From Candidatus Falkowiibacteriota bacterium (lineage in GTDB: Bacteria; Patescibacteriota; Patescibacteriia; Patescibacteriales; UBA12075): DNA of 6,627 bases. A program made the position numbers and the translations under genes. Below are positions 1 through 4,878 of this stretch, one piece after another (positions within the stretch are counted from its first letter, which is position 1; each line of letters begins with the position of its first letter). The notes under the pieces are model-generated. The model was not told the origin of the DNA and did not search any database. It saw only the letters and a list, made by a program, of their open reading frames with translations. The stretch lies in contig JAUVLY010000048.1 in assembly GCA_030600505.1 (NCBI GenBank), positions 1 through 6,627 on the forward strand. The letters are read 5' to 3'.

Positions 1-798
1 CAACTCACGCAAATATTTTATCAAACACAGATCTTTGGAATTTAAAATATATGAACCGTGCATCTCTTCAACAACTTCAAGCATATTATTTTCATGTCCT
101 TTGGTTATTAATTGTTTGGAATTTGAGATTTCATGTTTGGAATTTATTTGGGATTTGGGATTTGGGATTTGGGATTTTTCAACATATTCCCACCGACAAG
201 GTTGCGCGCAGTCGCCCAAATTAGCCGACCGACCAGTAAACTCTGAGGACAAAAAACAACGTCCCGAATATGCCATACACATGGCACCGTGGACAAAATA
301 TTCCAGCTCCAGGTTTGGGCAAGCCTGATGAATTTCTTTGATTTCCGCAAGAGTAACTTCACGGCCCAAAATTATCCTGCCCACTCCTTGCTCTTGCCAA
401 AATTTTGCGGCCTGCACGTTAGTGCAATTTGCCTGAGTTGACAAATGGAGATTGGCTTTGGGCCATACTTTTTTAACTACTTCCAGTATTCCCGGATCCG
501 AAATAATCAAACCATCAACCTTGATAGATTTTAAAAATTTAAGATGTTTTTCTAAATTTTTAAAATGTTTATTATGAGCAAAAATATTCAAGGTTATATA
601 TATTTTTTTTTTGTTTTGATGGCAATATTTGACAGCTTCTCTGATGCCGTTCATATCAAAATCATTTATCCGTACTCTAAGCGAAAAATCAGGAATTCCG
701 GCATACACCGCGTCCGCCCCAAAAGCCAAGGCGGTTTTTAATTTATGTAAATTTCCCGCCGGCGCTAATAATTCAATCTTATTTTTCTTATTTTTCAT
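1..798 (-). CDS. U32-family protein (TrhP/YegQ-like, probable tRNA U34 hydroxylation factor), C-terminus cut by window edge
   Basis: The first 266 residues are visible and the frame stays open to base 1. The N-terminus has the U32 opening ELLAPAGN (9-16). STQANCTN (120-127) and the signature HGAMCMAYSGRC (170-181) follow, then TGRSANLGDCAQPCRW (188-203) and GSYILNSKDLC (248-258). Cys174, Cys181, Cys197 and Cys258 match the pattern that binds a [4Fe-4S] cluster in UbiU-type U32 proteins. Although called peptidases, family members with the CRW-Y and NSKDL motifs include TrhP/YegQ, which makes 5-hydroxyuridine at tRNA position 34; that role is inferred here. Residues about 207-228 are a low-complexity insert encoded by a DNA repeat. 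The ATG at 798 is chosen because the family motif begins eight residues later and the next Met is residue 49. No Shine-Dalgarno is visible. It is transcribed separately from RR1: a terminator and a promoter lie between them. The family is certain; the exact substrate is not. Confidence 0.93.
   Translation of the reverse strand, partial: MKNKKNKIELLAPAGNLHKLKTALAFGADAVYAGIPDFSLRVRINDFDMNGIREAVKYCHQNKKKIYITLNIFAHNKHFKNLEKHLKFLKSIKVDGLIISDPGILEVVKKVWPKANLHLSTQANCTNVQAAKFWQEQGVGRIILGREVTLAEIKEIHQACPNLELEYFVHGAMCMAYSGRCFLSSEFTGRSANLGDCAQPCRWEYVEKSQIPNPKSQINSKHEISNSKQLITKGHENNMLEVVEEMHGSYILNSKDLCLIKYLREL
113..178. repeat. GGGATTT heptad / 21-bp tandem repeat inside the U32 gene
   Basis: On the plus strand TGTTTGGAATTT occurs at 113-124 and again exactly 21 bp later at 134-145. 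It then passes into four GGG runs spaced by ATTT (150-173). The 7-bp unit gives a 21-bp (7-codon) period, so the U32 reading frame on the minus strand survives and reads as Ser/Asn/Lys/Pro-rich peptide (for example KSQIPNPKSQI). The span is 66 bp, or 22 codons. Repeats of this type are common between genes in Patescibacteria (from memory); here one lies inside a gene. Confidence 0.85.
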
Positions 799-813
799 TT
801 TAATTATAGCTTT

Positions 814-842
814 ACTATACAAAGAACGAACATAAATTGCAA
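814..842 (-). promoter_or_regulatory. Putative sigma-70-type promoter of the U32 gene
   Basis: Read on the minus strand, TTGCAA (842-837, 4 of 6 to the -35 consensus) is followed after exactly 17 bp by TATAGT (819-814, 5 of 6 to the -10 consensus). Transcription would start near base 807, leaving a leader of only about 10 nt before the ATG at 798. The -35 lies just past the T-tract of the RR1 terminator, which fits an independent transcription unit. A second TATAAT (808-803) is too close to the ATG for an ordinary leader. Confidence 0.5.
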
Positions 843-844
843 AC

Positions 845-875
845 AAAAAATTCAACCATGCAGGTTGAATTTTTC
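845..875 (-). terminator. Intrinsic terminator after the RR1 gene
   Basis: A perfect 12-bp inverted repeat (846-857 with 863-874, arms AAAAATTCAACC and GGTTGAATTTTT) encloses a 5-nt loop. Read on the minus strand it is followed by a T-tract (TTTTTTGTTT). It begins about 12 bp past the RR1 stop codon and ends before the U32 promoter. The stem is A+T-rich and nearly symmetrical, so it could also act on the plus strand. Confidence 0.8.
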
Positions 876-886
876 GCTTATTTTAA

Positions 887-1720
887 TTATTTTTTCAATA
901 AAACTTTTATCTTTTCAATAATCTCCTCGGTGGTAAAATGAGCCTTAACTAAATAATCGTTAGCGCCCATGTCCATGGCCTTTTTTATGTCGTCGTCCTG
1001 GCCCAAATTGGAAAGCATAATAACCGGCACTTTAGCGATTTTCTTATTTTTATTTGTCCTGATTTGACTGAGAATTTGAAAACCGTCAATCGCCGGTAAA
1101 ATTATATCCAAAAGGACAATATCCGGTTTGGCTGACTCAATCCCGCTCAAAGCCTGTTCCCCGTCAATCGCCTCATAAACCGTATAGCCCTCTTTAGTCA
1201 GCTTCTTGGAGCATATTTCGCGCAGAAAAGCATCGTCCTCAACCAGCAAAACATTCACTCCAAGTTTTTTTGCTTCATTATTTTCCTTGGCCTTAAGCAC
1301 CTCATGTGTTTCTTTTGCAGCAAAGGGATCACCGCCGTTGTCCAAACAATCCTTAACCTTGTTTAACACATCAAGCGGGCTAAACTCGGTTTTAATAAGA
1401 TGGCCGATTGCTCCCAATTTTTTGGTCTTTTCAATCTCTACCGGCTGGCCCGAATTAGAAATAATAATTACCGGGATATTAACCTTCTCTTCGTTCATTT
1501 TTTCCAATACTTCATAACCGTCCATTTTAGGCATCACAATATCCAGGAGTATTAAATCCGGCTTTATTTCTTTGATCTTATTATAGCCGGCCTCGCCATC
1601 ATAAGCGAATTCCACGCTATACCCTTCCTTTTTAAGCTTAGCGGTTAATAAATCCACTAAAGATTCTTCATCTTCAATAATTAATATTCTTTTTTTAGTC
1701 TTGGTTTTTTCCTGACTCAT
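887..1720 (-). CDS. Double-receiver response regulator without output domain (RR1)
   Basis: 277 residues comprising two CheY-like receiver domains and a short linker. REC1 (about 11-126) has acidic pocket E16/D17/E18, phosphoacceptor D60, S88 and K110. REC2 (about 154-276) has E161/D162/D163, D205, S237 and K259. Both catalytic sets are complete, so both domains should accept phosphate. Neither a DNA-binding, GGDEF, AAA+ nor Hpt domain is present; the protein ends within a few residues of REC2. The switch Ser lies in SNSGQ and SNLGQ motifs. REC1 reads GHLIK where its paralogue has DYLIK, so the switch aromatic Tyr is His107. It lies 166 bp downstream of HK1, its likely kinase. The paralogue at 3978-4799 is about 68% (REC1) and 75% (REC2) identical by hand alignment. 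The ATG at 1720 lies just before the first beta strand; no Shine-Dalgarno precedes it, only A/T-rich sequence. The downstream target is unknown. Confidence 0.95.
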   Translation of the reverse strand: MSQEKTKTKKRILIIEDEESLVDLLTAKLKKEGYSVEFAYDGEAGYNKIKEIKPDLILLDIVMPKMDGYEVLEKMNEEKVNIPVIIISNSGQPVEIEKTKKLGAIGHLIKTEFSPLDVLNKVKDCLDNGGDPFAAKETHEVLKAKENNEAKKLGVNVLLVEDDAFLREICSKKLTKEGYTVYEAIDGEQALSGIESAKPDIVLLDIILPAIDGFQILSQIRTNKNKKIAKVPVIMLSNLGQDDDIKKAMDMGANDYLVKAHFTTEEIIEKIKVLLKK

Positions 1721-1760
1721 TTATTTTTTATTATTAAATAATAGTAAATATAATTTATTA

Positions 1761-1787
1761 CACTGCAAGGTGTTTGCCCTGCAGGTG
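1761..1787 (-). promoter_or_regulatory. Bulged inverted repeat in the RR1 leader
   Basis: CACTGCAAGGTG (1761-1772) faces CTGCAGGTG (1779-1787). As minus-strand RNA this folds as a stem of about nine pairs (CAC, TGCA, GG) with two single-base bulges and a loop of about seven. It lies about 40 bp upstream of the RR1 start, has no T-tract, and is absent from the shorter leader of paralogue RR2. It could be an operator dyad or an RNA leader structure; I cannot tell which. Confidence 0.35.
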
Positions 1788-1837
1788 ATTACTGCTTTTC
1801 GCCTGTGTCAAAAAACGCGGGTTTTAAAATCTAAATT

Positions 1838-1868
1838 CGCATGTGCCGCATTTGTAGTGCGGCTTTTT
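1838..1868. other. Conserved hairpin plus T-run after HK1 (copy 1)
   Basis: On the plus strand CGCATGT leads into the stem GCCGCA (1845-1850), loop TTTGTAG, TGCGGC (1858-1863), then TTTTT (1864-1868). The block starts 18 bp beyond the HK1 stop. An equivalent hairpin with a different stem sequence follows HK2 at the same distance. The T-run makes it look like a terminator for plus-strand transcripts, although no plus-strand gene is seen. On the minus strand it lies in the HK1-RR1 intercistronic RNA with an A-run before it. The rest of the 166-bp gap holds the bulged repeat at 1761-1787 and A/T-rich sequence. Confidence 0.5.
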
Positions 1869-1886
1869 GCGCCAGCAAAAATAACA

Positions 1887-3791
1887 TTATTTTGATTCTC
1901 CAATTGGCAATGTAAAAATAAATTCAGTTCCTTTTCCTTCTTCACTATTAACCATGATCTCTCCGCCGTGACGCTTAATAATATTTTTAACCATAAATAA
2001 TCCTAAACCCGAACCTTCGGTTTGCATCCGGATAACATTTACGGCCCGGAAAAATTTAGTGAATAGTTTCGGTAAATCATTTTTTGGAATTCCAACGCCA
2101 TTATCTTTCATCCGCACTTTGATAAACTTGTCGCCCGCTTCCACACTTAAACTGATTTTACCGTGCTCCGGAGTATATTTAATCGCGTTCTCAAGCAAAT
2201 TGGTAATCGCCAAATCCATCTTTGTCTTGTCCATATATATTTTGGGCAGTGACGTTGGCAGATTCAAAGTGAATTTAATGCTCTTGGATTCTAACACGTT
2301 TTCTTCATTGCCGGCGATTTTATTAACCAATGAAACAAAATCTTCTTTGTTAAAAGTATAACCAAACCGCCCCTCTTCGATCCGGGAAACATTTAACATG
2401 TCATTAACCAATTCAATGATCCGCTCATTACTCTTATAGCCCTTGCTTAAGAATTCTTTTTGTTCGTCATTTAATTCACCAACCTCGCCGTCCAATATCA
2501 TTTTTATTACCCATTTTATCGCCGACAAAGGGGTGCGGAGCTGATGGGCGGCAATTGAAATAAACTCTGATTTCATTTTATCAATCATCTTTTCCCTCGT
2601 CAAATTATAAAATATTTTCATCACCCCAATCTTATTTTTTTTGCTATCAACGACTGGAGCGGTTATTACCTTATAAGTCAATTCCTGCTCGGCAACGGTT
2701 ATTACCAGCTCTTCCTCGTTGGGGTTGCTAGATTTTAATTCCTTGTTTGTTTTAATATTAAAATCTTCCTGAATCAATTCTTTAAAATTTTCAAATGAAT
2801 AATTATTTTTAGGCGACACTTCCTTGCCTAAATCATCGGCGCTAAAACCAAAAACTTCCATCGCCGAGGGATTGATCAGATTAATCTTATTCTCAACATC
2901 AATTACTATTATTGGATCAATAAAATTCGATATAATAGCCGCGGTTTTGTTGCGCTCATCATCAGTCTTTTTCCGTGCTTCCTGTAGGTCGGCAAAGGCA
3001 CGAATAATTGATTTCTCCGAATTCTCCAGCTGATTCAAACGTTTGCTTAATTCAATATTAATTGACTTCAATTTACGGTCTTGTTCGGCCAATTTATTGG
3101 CATTGGCATCCAGTCTTTTGACCTCCTCTTCTCCTGTTTGCTTCTCCATAACCAGCTGCTCGGCCTGAGCCATTAATTTTTGTTCGCGCTTAAAAATAAG
3201 CTTAAAACTATAGCCGGACACAAAAGCGAGTACTATATAAAAATTTGAGGTTACAATTACACTTATTAAAGAAAAAGTTATATACCTAAGCTCAACCAAT
3301 TCGGCAGCATTAAAAATATTCCGGTTAAATATATATTGGATTAACAAATCCATATACCCGGTTACTACCGAAACATTAACCAGGATAGCTGATGCAAGCG
3401 CGGTGATTACCGCCCCTTTAGTGCCAAATATTATTGCCGCCGAAATAATCGGCAAAAAGAAAAAAACACTGGCAATCGATTCCTCGCCAACCAAGCGCAT
3501 TACAATAGTAAAAATGATCAACTCAATAATAATTTGCCCAACACTTAATATTTTTAAACGAATCTCCGATTGATGTTTTTTGATCGCAATTAAAGTTCTG
3601 TATAAACACGCATTAATAAATAAATAAATCAAAAGCAAAAAGGAAATTGAAAAAAACGTAAATTTAACTTCAAATATGCTAATTAATGAATTGCCTAAAA
3701 TACCAATTAAAAAAACCGCCACCATATAAAACCAACGGGTGGTTATTATCCATTCATTGATCTCCAATTTTCTTTTATAATTAAAATCCAT
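1887..3791 (-). CDS. Membrane sensor histidine kinase, 6TM-PAS-HisKA-HATPase_c (HK1)
   Basis: 634 residues, complete. About six hydrophobic helices (roughly 21-40, 46-66, 82-100, 104-122, 125-146 and 171-194) form the sensor. The stretch GQIIIELIIF...FGTKGAVITALASAIL resembles the membrane domain of PilS-type kinases (inference). A charged coiled coil (200-280) leads to a PAS domain (about 283-398, IISNFIDPIIVID). HisKA follows with H416 in AAHQLRTPL. HATPase_c has N-box N535 and K538 (NLLENAIKYT), G1 DNGVGIP (563-569), F-box LFTKFFR (576-582) and G2 GSGLGL (593-598). All catalytic boxes are intact, so it should autophosphorylate H416 and pass phosphate to a receiver, most likely RR1 just downstream or RR2 just upstream. 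There is no fused receiver. The ATG at 3791 is the first Met, ahead of a basic N-terminus; no Shine-Dalgarno is seen. The ligand is unknown. It is paralogous to the kinase at 4879-6627. Confidence 0.96.
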   Translation of the reverse strand: MDFNYKRKLEINEWIITTRWFYMVAVFLIGILGNSLISIFEVKFTFFSISFLLLIYLFINACLYRTLIAIKKHQSEIRLKILSVGQIIIELIIFTIVMRLVGEESIASVFFFLPIISAAIIFGTKGAVITALASAILVNVSVVTGYMDLLIQYIFNRNIFNAAELVELRYITFSLISVIVTSNFYIVLAFVSGYSFKLIFKREQKLMAQAEQLVMEKQTGEEEVKRLDANANKLAEQDRKLKSINIELSKRLNQLENSEKSIIRAFADLQEARKKTDDERNKTAAIISNFIDPIIVIDVENKINLINPSAMEVFGFSADDLGKEVSPKNNYSFENFKELIQEDFNIKTNKELKSSNPNEEELVITVAEQELTYKVITAPVVDSKKNKIGVMKIFYNLTREKMIDKMKSEFISIAAHQLRTPLSAIKWVIKMILDGEVGELNDEQKEFLSKGYKSNERIIELVNDMLNVSRIEEGRFGYTFNKEDFVSLVNKIAGNEENVLESKSIKFTLNLPTSLPKIYMDKTKMDLAITNLLENAIKYTPEHGKISLSVEAGDKFIKVRMKDNGVGIPKNDLPKLFTKFFRAVNVIRMQTEGSGLGLFMVKNIIKRHGGEIMVNSEEGKGTEFIFTLPIGESK

Positions 3792-3802
3792 ATCTTATAC
3801 AT

Positions 3803-3967
3803 TTTACGCATTTAGCCACTTTTGTCATCCTGAACGAAGCGCTAGCGGAGTGAAGGATCTCGTGAATAGTTCCGTGTCATTCTGAGTGAAACGAAGAATC
3901 TCGTGGATATAAGACGAGATCCTTCGTCCCGATAACTCGGGACTCAGGATGACAGCAAATGCGTAAA
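3803..3967. repeat. MITE-like palindromic intergenic repeat with three GTCATYCTGA units
   Basis: The ends are perfect 11-bp inverted repeats: TTTACGCATTT (3803-3813) and AAATGCGTAAA (3957-3967). Inside are three copies of a unit starting GTCATYCTGA and ending GAAGRATCTCGT. Unit A (3824-3863) and unit B (3876-3904) are direct; unit C (3914-3953) is inverted, making the whole 165 bp an imperfect palindrome. Unit middles vary: A contains the palindrome CGCTAGCG (3840-3847), and C contains a perfect 7-bp hairpin (3926-3932 with 3937-3943). No coding potential is supported. It fills almost the entire gap between RR2 and HK1. No target-site duplication is clear. Confidence 0.85.
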
Positions 3968-3977
3968 CTCTAATATA

Positions 3978-4799
3978 TTATCCCTTTTTTATTACTTGTT
4001 TAATTTTATTGGCTATTTCCTCGGTCGTAAAATGGGCTTTAACCAAATAATCATTGGCTCCCATATCCATGGCCTTTTTTATATCTTCTTCCTGGCCTAA
4101 ATTTGAAAGCATAATCACCGGTGTCTTGGCGATTCTTTTATCATTATGCTTGCGAATTGCCGATAAGACCTGAAAGCCGTCAATTGACGGCAAAATAATA
4201 TCCAAAAGAACAATATCCGGCTTCACCTGGCCAACTGTTTCCAAGGCTTCCTGCCCGTCAATAGCGGCATAAACCTCATAGCCATCGTTGATTAGCTTCT
4301 TTGAGCATATTTCCCTAAGAAACGCGTCATCCTCCACAAGCAATACGCGGATACCAAGCTGTTGGACATCTTTATTAATACTCGAATCGGGCACGGCCGG
4401 CTTATCCGACTCACGAGTCTGACCTTTTTCTTCCAAATAATTACTTACTTTTTCCAAAACCTCCTGTGGGCTGAATTCGGTTTTGATCAGATAATCAACT
4501 GCTCCCAATTTTTTGGTCTTTTCAATTTCTACCGGCTGTCCCGAATTAGAGATAATGATCACCGGAATGGAAATATTTTCGGCCCGCATTGCCTCCATCA
4601 CCTCGTAACCGTTTTTCTTGGGCATGACAATGTCCAAAAGAATTATATCAGGGTGCGTTGACCTGATTTTTTTTAATCCGCTTTCACCGTCAGTGGCGCA
4701 TTCCACTTTGTAGCCCTCAGCTTTCAATTTAGTAACCAATAAATCAATTAATGTTTCTTCGTCTTCTATAACCAATATCTTTTTTTTATTGTCTGGCAT
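3978..4799 (-). CDS. Double-receiver response regulator without output domain (RR2)
   Basis: 273 residues. REC1 (about 7-122) carries E12/D13/E14, phosphoacceptor D56, S84 and K106. REC2 (about 149-271) carries E156/D157/D158, D200, S232 and K254. Both receivers look functional, and the chain ends right after REC2, so there is no effector domain. A polar linker of about 25 residues (123-147) separates them and is poorly conserved against RR1. The segment from the REC2 switch Ser onward is almost identical to RR1, as expected for a shared partner surface. The ATG at 4799 is preferred over the upstream in-frame ATGs at 4835 and 4907: it places REC1 at the same distance from the start as in RR1, and the 4907 start would overlap HK2. 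No Shine-Dalgarno; the leader is A/T-rich. It lies 79 bp after HK2, the probable cognate kinase; a palindromic repeat follows. Confidence 0.95.
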   Translation of the reverse strand: MPDNKKKILVIEDEETLIDLLVTKLKAEGYKVECATDGESGLKKIRSTHPDIILLDIVMPKKNGYEVMEAMRAENISIPVIIISNSGQPVEIEKTKKLGAVDYLIKTEFSPQEVLEKVSNYLEEKGQTRESDKPAVPDSSINKDVQQLGIRVLLVEDDAFLREICSKKLINDGYEVYAAIDGQEALETVGQVKPDIVLLDIILPSIDGFQVLSAIRKHNDKRIAKTPVIMLSNLGQEEDIKKAMDMGANDYLVKAHFTTEEIANKIKQVIKKG

Positions 4800-4830
4800 A
4801 TAATTATATTTAAAAATTTTAATTAATATT

Positions 4831-4860
4831 CGCATGTGCCCCGCCTCGGCGGAGCTTTTT
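4831..4860. other. Conserved hairpin plus T-run after HK2 (copy 2)
   Basis: On the plus strand CGCATGT is followed by a hairpin (4838-4844 with 4849-4855, one C-A mismatch, loop CTCG) and TTTTT (4856-4860). It begins 18 bp beyond the HK2 stop, like copy 1 at 1838-1868. Here CCGCC recurs at 4861-4865, so GGCGGA (4848-4853) can pair instead with TCCGCC (4860-4865); copy 1 lacks that alternative. Confidence 0.5.
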
Positions 4861-4878
4861 CCGCCAGGAAAAACAACA

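Noticed and set aside
35..328. 97-codon plus-strand open frame containing WDLGFGIWDF
   Set aside because: It lies antisense to the U32 gene, whose family motifs are unmistakable; its odd peptide is just the translation of the GGGATTT repeat.
144..362. 72-codon minus-strand open frame overlapping the U32 gene
   Set aside because: It is an out-of-frame shadow on the same strand as the U32 gene and has no recognisable motifs.
1806..1811. TTGACA as the -35 of a promoter for RR1
   Set aside because: The hexamer is perfect, but no -10-like hexamer lies 16-18 bp downstream.
3792..3802. TATAAG just before the HK1 ATG as a promoter
   Set aside because: It lies 2 nt from the ATG and has no -35 match 17 bp upstream; A/T-rich coincidence is more likely.
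3824..3953. The repeated GTCATYCTGA units as a CRISPR array
   Set aside because: Units are in mixed orientation, differ in length and internal sequence, and have no regular spacers; no cas gene is present.
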